Assembly: GCA_013400975.1 (NCBI GenBank)
Contig: WBMZ01000197.1
Span: forward strand, 1-64,000
DNA length: 64,000 nucleotides
DNA from: Atrichornis clamosus
Lineage: Eukaryota; Chordata; Aves; Passeriformes; Menuridae
Direction: 5' to 3'
The notes beneath the pieces are model-generated. The model did no database searches. It was given only the letters and a program-made list of their open reading frames with translations, and was not told the DNA's origin. Below are positions 55,301 to 63,600 of this stretch, in pieces. Every line of letters starts with the position of its first letter. Position 1 is the first letter of the stretch. A program made the position numbers and the translations under genes.

Positions 55301-56894
55301 ATACAACCTCATAAATACATGTATAAATTTGTCCAACCTATGTCTAAGGAACAACCAAGCAGTTGTTGACACCATATTAATGCAACAACTTTCAAGCACG
55401 CATTTTTCCACCTAGCTCCAAAAGAAGAATTACAGTACACAGTTACACAACACCAGTGCTAGTACTGAACTGAAGATCAGCTGCCAAATTTTCATAGAAA
55501 AATATCCTCCCGAGTGGGTTGATAATCACATAACAAAGCACAAAACAGCTAAATCCTCTCATCAACTGTACCTGATTATTTTTAGGGGTGGGAGGAGGGA
55601 AAGTCTGTTTAGAATGGCACATCCATATACTCTTGAGAAGGAGCTCTCATCACCCACCTAGTCTCAATGAGGTAAGCAGTGTATGTTTCTTGTATGTTCA
55701 TGGCATTCCTCCCAGTCCGTTTTTCAGCTTCTGAAACAGTGATTTCCATTTTCTTTGCCAAACAGTCTTCCATCTTTTTAGAAGAGGAAAATAAAGATTC
55801 ATGTAACATTAACCACACAAGGCAAAGGCTACTAACCCTGCCTCCCCTTCTCCCACACCACATTTGTTCAAATAAGACAGGTCTCTTGTGGGATAAACGC
55901 TTTGACAGGGCTTTGCTTTATACCAACGTCCTGTATCACATTTGCAAGTGAAAACAGCAAACCTGTTTTAGGAGGGAAAAGTCAACAAACTGACAGCTTC
56001 AGGTACCAAAACCCACCCTAAGCTGGGACGACACAGAAACGAGAAATATTTTTCTTTACAGGTAACAAAGTAACCTTTCTTGAAAAAACAAATAAACTAA
56101 CCCCAGTACTTTCTATCCAAATACTTCCCAACTACCAGCAAATTCCTCCTCAGGACACCCGGGACACACGTAGCCACCTCTCCCCTTTCACAGGAAACAG
56201 AATATATCCAGACCAAGATGTTTTTCTTTTAATCTCTCAGAGGAGAATCATTATCTTTTACACACTGGCAGCCAGAAATCAGTCAGGACCACACGCCCAC
56301 CCTGGAAAGGCAGAGTCGCACTGAACAGGGAGGGGGAATCACTTGTGAAATTAAGGGGGTAGGGGATGACAAAAAATGATTTATAATAATAAATAATAAT
56401 CTGGCACGAGAGACGGGAACAGAGGGTGCACAAAGCTCTCTGACAGCGGCCAGTGGAAAGAGAACCCCGTAGCTCAGAGGGTCGGGCTGCATAGCTCTGC
56501 CCCACGCTCCACCGGGCAGGGCTCGGCCCCAGGCAGCGGAGGAAGAGCTCGTCCCACCTGTAGCCCTTTCCCGCCGCGGCGGGCAGCGCTGGGCGAGCGC
56601 CCAGCCCCGGGAGCCCCGCCGCTCTCCCCGCCCGTCCCGGGCAGCGCGCTCAGGAAAGCCCGGTGCTCGCCCGGCGGAGCAGGCCGTGGGCCCGGGCAGG
56701 GGAGCCGCCCCTCCACCGCCGCCCCCCGCACCCTCACCGCGGCCAAGGGCTGCCCCGGGGGCCGGAGGGCGCCGTCGTCCTCCTCCTCCTCTTCTTCNNN
56801 NNNNNNNNNNNNNNNNNNNNNNNNNNNNNNNNNNNNNNNNNNNNNNNNNNNNNNNNNNNNGGCTGTCGCTCGGCTCGGGCTCCGCGCTCTCCAT
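25078..56894 (-). CDS. SNX4: Sorting nexin 4, whole coding span (14 exons, exon 1 gapped)
   Basis: SNX4 is a PX-BAR sorting nexin that binds PtdIns3P on early and recycling endosomes, forms tubules, and returns cargo such as the transferrin receptor to the recycling compartment. It is known to pair with SNX7 or SNX30 and to support autophagy (yeast counterpart Snx4/Atg24). Thirteen exons after the first join in one frame, with every splice phase agreeing, to give 402 residues plus stop. Counting from the first residue of exon 2, the PX domain is about residues 9-135, with the lipid-binding RRYSEF motif at 57-62, the PPLPEK loop at 79-84 and a basic RRR at 105-107. The BAR domain fills about 150-402. 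The protein ends CFSKM, as in human SNX4. The human protein is about 450 residues, so exon 1 should supply about 45-50, of which only 31 are visible beside the N gap. Identification is from remembered family sequence; exon joins are direct reading. Confidence 0.97.
25295..25325. repeat. (TA)n microsatellite in SNX4 intron 13
   Basis: About 15.5 uninterrupted TA units, 170 bp downstream of the exon 13 donor, in an intron of only 371 nt. Self-complementary in RNA. Confidence 0.97.
25497..25611 (-). CDS. SNX4: SNX4 exon 13
   Basis: It encodes DFVKSAWADIERFKEQKNHD and LKEALISYAVMQISMCKK, the last BAR helix. Acceptor TAATTTCAG, donor AAAAAG|GTACGTG, ending in phase 0. Confidence 0.97.
26958..27103 (-). 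CDS. SNX4: SNX4 exon 12
   Basis: It encodes TVRTFSLKGMTSKLFGQETP, then the heptad-like EQREAKLKVLEEQIQEGEEQ and LKSKNLEG, plus two bases of Arg. This is the long coiled BAR arm. Acceptor GTTTTTTGTAG, donor GGCAG|GTAAATG. Confidence 0.96.
27844..27943 (-). CDS. SNX4: SNX4 exon 11
   Basis: It encodes AVCRKHELMQYDLEMAAQDL and TSKKQQCEELATG. Acceptor ACTTTTCAG, donor ACAGGA|GTGAGTC, ending in phase 0. BAR-domain helix, very close to the mammalian sequence. Confidence 0.96.
29183..29272 (-). CDS. SNX4: SNX4 exon 10
   Basis: It encodes YAASIDDILEEEEHYADQLK and EYLFYAEAL, then two bases of Arg. Acceptor TTCCCTAG, donor CTGCG|GTGTGTAC, a weaker donor than its neighbours. BAR-domain coiled helix. 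Confidence 0.95.
33127..33192 (-). CDS. SNX4: SNX4 exon 9
   Basis: It encodes EWSAIEKEMGDGLQSAGHHM plus Asp and two bases of Val. Acceptor TTTCCTACAG, donor GATGT|GTAAGTA. The sequence matches the SNX4 BAR core. Confidence 0.96.
34679..34740 (-). CDS. SNX4: SNX4 exon 8
   Basis: It encodes RVADRLYGVYKVHGNYGRVF plus two bases of Ser, a highly conserved BAR segment. Acceptor ATGTTTTAG, donor TTCAG|GTAAGAC. Confidence 0.96.
36226..36298 (-). CDS. SNX4: SNX4 exon 7 (BAR helix)
   Basis: It encodes RFTELKHYSDELQSVISHLL and then RVRA, the start of the first long BAR helix. Acceptor CTGCTCCCAG, donor AGAGCT|GTAAGTA. It starts with the third base of the Lys codon shared with exon 6. Confidence 0.95.
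40830..40885 (-). CDS. SNX4: SNX4 exon 6
   Basis: It encodes ADSRLKALNATFRVKNPD plus two bases of Lys, at the entry to the BAR domain. Acceptor CTTTTTCAG after CCCCTTTTT, donor GACAA|GTAAGA. Confidence 0.95.
42140..42470 (+). mobile_element. CR1 LINE 3' fragment in SNX4 intron 5
   Basis: Reads collinearly with a sense CR1 3' region: CCTGGAGAAAGGAGGCTCAG, CAACTACCTGAAAGGAGGTT, TTTCTTTACCAAAAGGGTGG, ATGGAGTCACCATCCCCAGA and GACATGGTTCAGTGGTGGAC. It lacks the final terminal repeat. It is antisense to SNX4. Confidence 0.95.
44922..44969 (-). CDS. SNX4: SNX4 exon 5
   Basis: It has 16 codons (EGGWKEMVNETGFQLK) between a TTTTTAG acceptor and a TTGAAG|GTAAGTAC donor, phase 0 at both ends. It lies in the linker between PX and BAR domains. 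It is too short to recognise alone; identity rests on the match to SNX4 and on phase continuity. Confidence 0.95.
46023..46172 (-). CDS. SNX4: SNX4 exon 4 (end of PX domain)
   Basis: It has exactly 50 codons in phase 0 at both ends. It contains FVWHKLSADNMDPDFVERRR and IGLENFLLRVASHP, the C-terminal helices of the PX fold. Acceptor TTAACTAG, donor CAG|GTATAG. It follows exon 3 after an intron of only 78 nt. Confidence 0.96.
46173..46250 (-). other. SNX4 intron 3 (78 nt)
   Basis: An exceptionally short intron with a GTAAGG donor, a T-rich tract in its middle and a TTAACTAG acceptor. It is close to the practical lower size for vertebrate introns. Confidence 0.93.
46251..46389 (-). CDS. SNX4: SNX4 exon 3 (PX core)
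   Basis: It carries DSLWRRYSEFELLRNYL and PHIVVPPLPEKR. These are the PX-domain RRYSEF phosphoinositide-binding motif and the proline-rich membrane-insertion loop. Acceptor TTGTCTTGTAG and donor AGG|GTAAGG are both canonical. It begins with the third base of the Arg codon shared with exon 2 and ends in phase 0. Confidence 0.97.
46390..55657 (-). other. SNX4 intron 2 (9.3 kb, largest intron)
   Basis: AT-rich intronic sequence. It contains one clear CR1 fragment at about 47283-47745 and a T-run near 51451-51470. No coding exon or RNA gene was recognised; the frames present are short and do not resemble known proteins. Confidence 0.85.
47283..47745 (-). mobile_element. CR1 LINE 3' fragment in SNX4 intron 2
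   Basis: Reverse complement of a CR1 3' region: AGTTTGGAAGAGACCTCTGC, GTGGTCCAACTCCCTGTTCT, CAGAGGCTGAACAACCCCAC and GGTGCTCCAAGCCCATAATC occur in the right order over about 460 bp. It is in the same orientation as SNX4 transcription. 5'-truncated, no intact ORF2. Confidence 0.95.
55658..55773 (-). CDS. SNX4: SNX4 exon 2 (start of PX domain)
   Basis: It encodes 38 residues plus two bases, including EAEKRTGRNAMN and ETYTAYLIET, the strongly conserved first strands of the SNX4 PX domain. The acceptor reads CTAAAAAG|ATG, an AAG rather than the usual YAG, after a CCTCTTCT tract. The donor is ACTAG|GTGGGTG. The first eight residues (MEDCLAKK) differ from the HNNFWLKK expected from human, so the 5' boundary is slightly less secure than the rest. 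Confidence 0.9.
55774..56737 (-). other. SNX4 intron 1
   Basis: 964 nt. It begins inside the CpG island and becomes AT-rich toward exon 2. I see no other gene or repeat in it. Confidence 0.85.
56738..56894 (-). CDS. SNX4: SNX4 exon 1 (start codon; contains assembly gap)
   Basis: The ATG at 56894-56892 opens an acidic N-terminus beginning MESAEPEPSDS. After the N run the frame resumes as six Glu and two Asp, then GALRPPGQPLAA, and meets a clean GCG|GTGAGG donor at 56738. The exon is inside a CpG island. It has 34 nt before the gap and 60 nt after it. Because exon 2 enters in phase 0, the true gap must be 2 modulo 3, so 63 Ns cannot be the exact length. The start codon choice rests on position, context (CCCCATGG) and the acidic composition expected of this low-conservation N-terminus. 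Confidence 0.72.
56798..56860. other. Assembly gap (63 Ns) inside SNX4 exon 1
   Basis: A run of 63 Ns interrupts exon 1. On the minus strand the sequence after it is a GAA/GAG repeat encoding poly-Glu, and the flanks are strongly GC-rich. Both are typical causes of sequencing dropout, so the gap probably hides more acidic repeat. Its stated length conflicts with the reading frame by one base. Confidence 0.98.
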
Positions 56895-57036
56895 GGGGCT
56901 CGGGGGCTCGGCCGCGGCGCTCCGCGCAGGCGCTGAGCCCGGCTCCGGGCAAACCCATGGCCGGTCCTAGAGCCGGGCCGGGCCGGGGTGTGTCCGCGGG
57001 GCCGAGGGGCTGCGGCCGGGGGGCGAGGCGAGGTGG

Positions 57037-57060
57037 CCCCGCTGGCCCCGGCCCCGGCCC
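57037..57060 (-). promoter_or_regulatory. G-quadruplex-capable G-runs upstream of SNX4
   Basis: On the minus strand four G-runs (three of 4, one of 3) are separated by loops of 2, 2 and 5 bases. This satisfies the usual G3+N1-7 rule. It lies about 145-165 bp upstream of the SNX4 start codon. Confidence 0.55.
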
Positions 57061-57812
57061 TCCGCCACCCTCCTTCGCCGCCCGTGCCCATGGAGCGGCT
57101 CGATCCGGGGGTGCTGCCGGCGTCCTGCCCATCCCCGTGCCGAAAAGGGGCTCGTTCGTGCCCCTCTGCACGGACACCCCTCGCTGCGACAGGGCTCCGC
57201 TCGTCCAAAGGCAGCTTGGAGCCTCCTGTGCGGGAGAGGGACAGAGCTTCCCCCGGCCTCTCACCGGCACTCTTACAGCTGTAAATGTTTATTTCTAAGA
57301 TTTGTTTGTGTTGTTGTTCCCCTCTTAGTTCTCAGGTCACCGAAAAGTTTCTCATGAGCCCATGCATGGCACGCCTTTCCTGCTTGGATTTTTTTTTTGA
57401 CAGCCTGTGTTGTTCTAGCAAATAACACACCTTAAACAAAAAAATACACTCCATATTAATGGGAAATATTTCAGATATTTTCTCGTCTTTCGTCTATAGC
57501 ACGATTTGTCACTTTCTTTTATCGAGTCTCTTTCAGCAGCCATTAACTTTCCCACAGGGTGTTTGTTAGCATTAGGCAGCTCGGGTTATTTTTTTAAAGC
57601 CCACTAGCCCATTATTGCCCCACTCTCACTTCTTTACTAGTAGCGAAGGACTCAGTCATGCTGTGTTCCCTTTGCCTTCCATCAGTGCCCTCCCATCAGT
57701 GGCTTGATATCCAGAAGGGCGTTCTCCTGCCCAGCATCTCTGCTGGCCAACACCCAAGGGTTCCCATCCTGCCACACTTTCCCGAGGGACCTGAGTAGGT
57801 AAAATCTGCCAA

Positions 57813-57848
57813 GGGGAAGATTCTGGGGAAGACTCTGGGGAAGACTCT
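57813..57848. repeat. 12-bp minisatellite, three tandem copies
   Basis: GGGGAAGAYTCT is repeated at 57813, 57825 and 57837; copies 2 and 3 are identical and copy 1 has one T for C. Confidence 0.97.
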
Positions 57849-58016
57849 GACATTATTTAATAAAAGCCCCAGCCGTCTCATCTCTTCTCACTGAGCAGGA
57901 ACAAACCTTCCTTTGCATTTCTGTCATTCCTTGTCCGTCTCTTTGGAGAGACGTTCAGCAAGTCCACCCTGTGGCTCCTACAGAAGATCAGTGAATGCAT
58001 CACACCCTATAGATAC

Positions 58017-58031
58017 ATATATATATATATA
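58017..58031. repeat. Short (TA)n tract
   Basis: About 7 AT/TA units in AT-rich intergenic sequence. Confidence 0.85.
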
Positions 58032-60394
58032 AATACAACTTCACTATTGCAGCCTTCGGATTTATTCCCTCATGATCCCATGGTGCCCACACAGTCCTTG
58101 TGGGACTGGCAAACAGGACAAAGAGGTTCCTCCTATTTATTCCTCACTCTCCGAACACTGTTTGGGACACTGAGGAACAGTATCATTATTCCCCAGTTTA
58201 CTTATCACATCAGCCCTTGAGATTTCCCATTTTTGCACCAGATTCATGTCCTTTGATTCAGGCACTATATTCTTTATTATTCTCATGTAGCTTTTTTTCT
58301 TTTCCTGCTCTTTTCAAACTCAGGTTAAAGGCCACCTTGGGGGATTACAGAGTTGGTATTATGGGTTTCTTTGCTCTGCTTTTTTCTGCTTTGTGTAGGA
58401 AATGGGGTTTTTTTTAGTCTTGATCAGAGATGAATTTGCATACATTTTTCGTCCAAAAATTAATCTCATTCTTTCAACAACAATTAAAATAAATCTCAAA
58501 ATTCCCTTTGAAGACCACATGAATTAATATTTGGCGTCTGGTTTCTATTCTGTTGTCTTCAATGTTTATTCAACTCTTTCCTCAGATTGTTTGAACTGAT
58601 ACCTCAATCCATCCTTTCCCACCCCTCCACCACTGTAGCTGGATGGAGTTTCCCAAGCTTTTCCACAAAAGGCTTCCTAAAACAAAACTTTTTTACAAGT
58701 AAGTGAACTGTGATTTGTCCTCTGCATAGGACTGATTTAAGATTTGTTTTCTGAACGCAAGGTCCAGTTTAGATGTAAAAGCATGATTGCGTGTTGTAAG
58801 ACACAGTCTGTTTTTCATTAGGCTATGGTTTTCTTATGTTTACTCAAGATGTACATTAAGATACATACCTTGTATCAATTACACTTGCATTTGCAGCATG
58901 TGCATACTGATATTTTTCTGATCCATATCAGTGATATAATGGAAACATTTATGTGAAACTCATGCAGAATATCATACTTTGTGCTAAATATTTTTATTAT
59001 GGAAACAACAGTATCAATAAAGTACAGTAATATTTTATAGGTCTAACATTCTATGATTGCAAAAACTATTTTCACCTTTAAATTTTCTTCATATTACTAA
59101 AAGATGTGGAGAAGAGTTAAAACATTACACATACAAGAGGAGAGTAGTGATAGAAGTGCCCAAACCAAGACGACTGGAAGTCTGGGTAGACCTCATGTAC
59201 ATTATAGCCTGGAGAGCTTTACGGGAGAGTGAGATGTACTGACAAACTAGAGAGCGATGGAGAGACCTTCAATGAGCATCAAAGTCTCCAGCAAAGTGTT
59301 CTTCCTGAGCCACCTTTCTCTACCAGCCACTCAGCCTGCGAAGTGCGATAGCAGAATTTTCTCACAGCACAGTGCTGCTCTCAGGAGAACTTCCAGGACT
59401 TGTGCTACTTTGGTCAAAATAAGCTTTAGTGTTTCCCCCCTAGCTAGATACAACCATCTGTGAAACCAGGGTCTCCCTGGACCCCCTCTCGTCAGGATGT
59501 GAGTCCAATTTCCTGCAGGTGAATCTAACCAGGCCACTCTCCTGCTCTTCAGCATCTTCACTCAGCAGCATGTCCCTTGTTCTTCAACCTTACAAAGGCA
59601 ACTCAAGTCAACTTCCTACCTGTAAGTCCCTTCAGTCTCTGAAGCTGCCCTGACTCCCAATACAGTCTCTGGAAAACAGGGAATACCATCTTTTTCCATT
59701 CTGTAAATCTGTTTGTTTTAATCCTACTGTTACACTGGATAAAGTGCTTTTTGGTGGAAGAAAGCTAAGCAAAGTATATTACTTTATACACCTTTGTCAC
59801 AACATTATTTATCAGTATCTACCTTTAGAGTTCCTCATCCCTTCAACTTCTCAGAAGTAGTTAGAATTAAAAGGTAATACCACCACCACCAACAACAACC
59901 ATCACTTTGCTACTGAGAACTTCAGTGAAAACACCTGAAGCAGTGGCTCTGCTTTGCATCTATCCTGCAACACCCACAGCCTTTCAGTAACCTCAGGAAG
60001 AGAGAGTAAACCAGCCAATATTCCTGCTGACAAGAGATCCTGTGCAGGATCCGCCTGTGCCAGTGCTCCAAAGCAGGGAGGTACAGAACAGAGTAGATTC
60101 ATGGAGCAACACCCTGGAGCTGAGGACCCACCATCCACACCACACATATTTTAGCTGATGATTTTTAGGGTGCCTCTAGCCCATTCCCAGGGGCTGGCCA
60201 CCCTTCACACCTTCCAGTTTAGTTGATATTGAAAAAGAACCCCAGTATGTGCCTGCCTTAAGAGTGCCTTGTAATGCAAGCCAAAGCAGGAAGGCCAGGA
60301 GTTTCTCTTCAAAAGCACATTCCTGATCCATGGTTCAGGCTCCTGGATCCTATCATAATTTCACTACCAGTAATAATATTACAAAGATCATGAG

Positions 60395-60608
60395 TCAGGC
60401 TGTCAAACTGCTCCTACTCTCTCTAGAGGTGAATTCCTCCAGAACTGAAGGTGTTTTCTCTCCAGAAGCATCCGGCAGCTGAAGTGATGCCAGCTTCTGC
60501 TGTTGGTCTTCAAAGGCTACTCCACACTGAAGCCCCCGGCGTCTGTGTGCAGGTGATGTCCTTGGTGTGATGGGTGCAGCAGCAGAAAACAGTGCTTGCT
60601 TAGGATTC
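60395..60608 (-). CDS. Candidate terminal coding exon of an unidentified gene
   Basis: A strong minus-strand acceptor (CCTCTTCTGTGCTTTCTTAG) is followed by an open frame with phase-matched entry (one base completing a codon) and 70 codons to TGA at 60397-60395. The product is hydrophilic, low in cysteine, with ITPRTSPAHRRR near the start, FEDQQQKLASLQ in the middle and ESRSSLTA at the end. That looks like the disordered tail of an intracellular protein. In human the gene on this side of SNX4 in the same orientation is OSBPL11, but this tail does not resemble the ORP C-terminus I would expect. I do not recognise it. It may also be a chance frame behind a good pyrimidine tract. Confidence 0.4.
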
Positions 60609-60661
60609 CTAAGAAAGCACAGAAGAGGAATGTATGTCAAGGAACTCACAGTAAAATACAT

Positions 60662-63600
60662 GAGTAGCTGCTTCAGCGTGGAAGAGTGCAGGAGGGAAAG
60701 CAGATGAGTTCAGGCTCCTCATAGATATATTTCTATCATCTAAGTATCTGTGTGAAATGATCAGGAAAATCAGCATTTTGTTAATTTTCCAGAGAAAATT
60801 AAACTAATGGAAAGGTCAGCAGAGAGTGGAAAAGATATATGGGTAACTTTTGTGGTGGGGGAAATCACTCAATTCCACTCAATCTGAAATTGGTAGCACT
60901 GGCTTCCATCCATTTCAGCAAGAGCATATCTGGATCCATGAATGCAAACAAGAAAACCAAAACTAATCCACATTTTTGAAAGAATCTGTACAAACACATT
61001 AATACTATGAATGAAAATATATTGAAAGTGGCTTCAAAAGCAGCTCAAAGCGAGCCATGAGAAAACCTCAAAACTTCAAAGGAAGAAGGCCAGAGATTTT
61101 GGGACAGAATTGAAGAGAAAGCAACAAGCTAACTCAATAACATTGTAAATTGTAGAGAAGGACAGACCTTAACTTACTCTTGATGCAGGTTTGGTCAGGG
61201 AACCTGTTACACACAGTCTGTGAAATGTTAGAAGTTAGAGCAGTATTTCTGGACTGTACAAAGACTCCAATAAAAGCAACAGAAAATGCAATTATTCTGT
61301 GTGGTTACTGAAACAAGCCTTAGCTGATAGGCAGGAACACGTGGAAGTTGGCAGGACTAAGGAGAAGCAGTGGTGACAACGCAGACAAGGCCACCTGTGC
61401 CCAAAGTAGGTATGGCTGTGTTCCTCAGGGTGCAGTCCTGGCTTTTATTGCACTCCTCATGCCATCAATCATCAAAGGTTACCACACCATTGCTGGGAAA
61501 AGCTGTAGCAAGAGAATGGAAAATGCCAAAGTTCAAGTCATGGTATTTTTCCTCAGGTGGTAGCAGGGACCACAAGCCATAGCACTGCATCCATGATCTC
61601 AAACACCAAAACATTGTGAAACTGAGACAGTGCAAGGTAATGAGAACTTTTTCCCAGAGAGTGATGGGCACCCTCAGTGCCCACCAGGCAATGGTATTTG
61701 AATTTAGTCGGCCCTCCCAGAACTGGAGCCAGTGAATGCAGGATGGAGATGGCGGCTGGATTAGATCTGCACTGCAGGGTGCAGATCTTTCTCAGGCAAC
61801 TGCTGCTGATGGCAGAGTGGAACAAGGCTGTGCTTATAGGATGCAAGTGATTACATTTCTGGGGTTTAATTAACTGCCAGGACAACTTGGGGGCAGTTTA
61901 ACATGAGCACACAACACATAGAGTATGGATTTGTGCTCACTAGTTGAAGATGAGTCCTGATCCTATCAGGGAGCCATTTTCCTTAGACCTTTCTTTTAAT
62001 ACTTCAAAGTATAAAATTATCCTTACAACAAAAACCCTCACAGACTTCATCTGAAGCCCAACATCGCTACTGATATAAACAGATTAAAAAAGAGCAATGC
62101 AGATGCAACAGATATTAGTGCAGTCCTGTAATGTGCAGGCAGTCAAGAGGGCCAAGGGGATATCTCCTGATTGCACAAGTAAACCCAGTTGTAGTCAGTC
62201 ATTTTAAACCCAGTGCCCCTGCTAGGATCTCTGGGGCCTAGATGGCATGGAGGAGGTCCAGGAAAACTCGGGAGCATTGACCCTTGCGTTAGCACAGTCT
62301 GGGGCACGGTTACATGTTTCCCTTCTCTCCCTTCACGTTCCCTGTCACAAGTCTTCACCCCTGGGAATAGTAGCAGGTTTTGACTCGCCTGGGTCTGGCA
62401 CATGTCCATTGTGATGTTACCCTGTGCAGGGGTATTTAGTGTCACGTTGGCAGCGTCAAATCTATTGCTTGATTGCTGAGCCTTGCCTCCCACAGCGGAA
62501 ACCCAGGCTGTTTGAAACCTTGCTTTAAACATATACTGTATTGTTTCAGGTGTCCAAAGTTTTATTTTACTTCTCTAGTAAATATCTTCCAGCTCCTAAA
62601 TGAGAACATTGGGAAAACTGCTCCCACAATGCAACTTTAAAATCACCCTGCAGAGACCTTGCGTTCCTCATCTTAAATCCTGCCTTCATTGTGTCTTGAG
62701 TTATGAGGCTGTCCAGACCACTAATAGAGGAACAGGGGAATTTACACCAAAAGGAATAAACAAGCCAACAATAAAAATAACCATTTATCTCTTCTTCCTC
62801 CCCAGTGTCTTACTCAAAAGGTCACTGTGTTCTTTCATGGAAGCAAAGCTCTGTAATGTGAGTTGAGGCACTTTAGGCTAAACCCCAGAGTTCTTACTCA
62901 CTTTTCCCCAAGCAACTTTGGTGGACTTTTAGCTTGATTTTTTTCCCAGGATAAAGTCTAAGAAATAACCAGGGTCTCCAGAACAGAGCTGGTAGTCAGA
63001 GAAAAGACCAGGTCAATGGGGCATATGCTGAGAGGCTCCCCAGTTGACCCGGGGTGGCTCATGGCATAATGCTAGGTAAGAAACAAAATCCCAGCCTCAC
63101 TTCCCTCCTATTTTGAACATGAGGTCTGCTTACAATAGCATCAGCTCAGTGGACTGAACATGCAGGTTGCAGGAGGGTACATCTAGCTCTGTGCAATCTT
63201 ACACAGATAGGTTCCCCCTGCACAGAAAGCAGCCTGCAGAGCCCAGTGGCCAGTTGAGGAAAGCAACCCCCTGCCCATGTCATCATGGCACCTTGTTTTG
63301 CTAAGCAGCAGGTCTAACACCATCTAGAAATAAGTACAACTGTTTAGGAAAAGCAGGACATACATTGCTCCCCAAAAGTTTCCCCTTGCAGAGTTTCCTG
63401 TAGAAACCCAACTGCCTTGTAAAGATGCCATTGCATGGAACAGCTACTGCCTTTGCTCTCATTTCAGTGAGATCTTGCCCTAAATCTCGTCCTAAGATTA
63501 TTCTGTAGACAGGAAGAAGCATTTTACAGGGTTCAGTTTGGCTCAGAAGTTGTTTGGGATTGCCTGGGATTCTGGAAAATGCAGCTCCTGCAGCTCAGGG

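Larger units (their letters stand above)
56480..57260 (-). promoter_or_regulatory. CpG island and SNX4 promoter
   Basis: Very GC- and CpG-rich sequence surrounds the first exon and extends upstream of the start codon, ending near 57260 where the sequence turns AT-rich. It is the expected CpG-island promoter for a housekeeping trafficking gene. Long frames on both strands here are by-products of low stop-codon density. No TATA box was evident. Confidence 0.85.
57300..60394. other. Region upstream of SNX4
   Basis: AT-rich sequence with no recognised gene. It holds a 12-bp minisatellite at 57813-57848 and a TA tract at 58017-58031. If the exon at 60.4 kb is real, part of this interval would be that gene's 3' UTR. 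Confidence 0.65.

Noticed and set aside
56474..57298. Long frames on both strands through the SNX4 CpG island and the N gap
   Set aside because: They run through Ns and stop-poor GC-rich sequence, overlap each other on both strands and show no domain. Only the frame from 56894 connects to SNX4.
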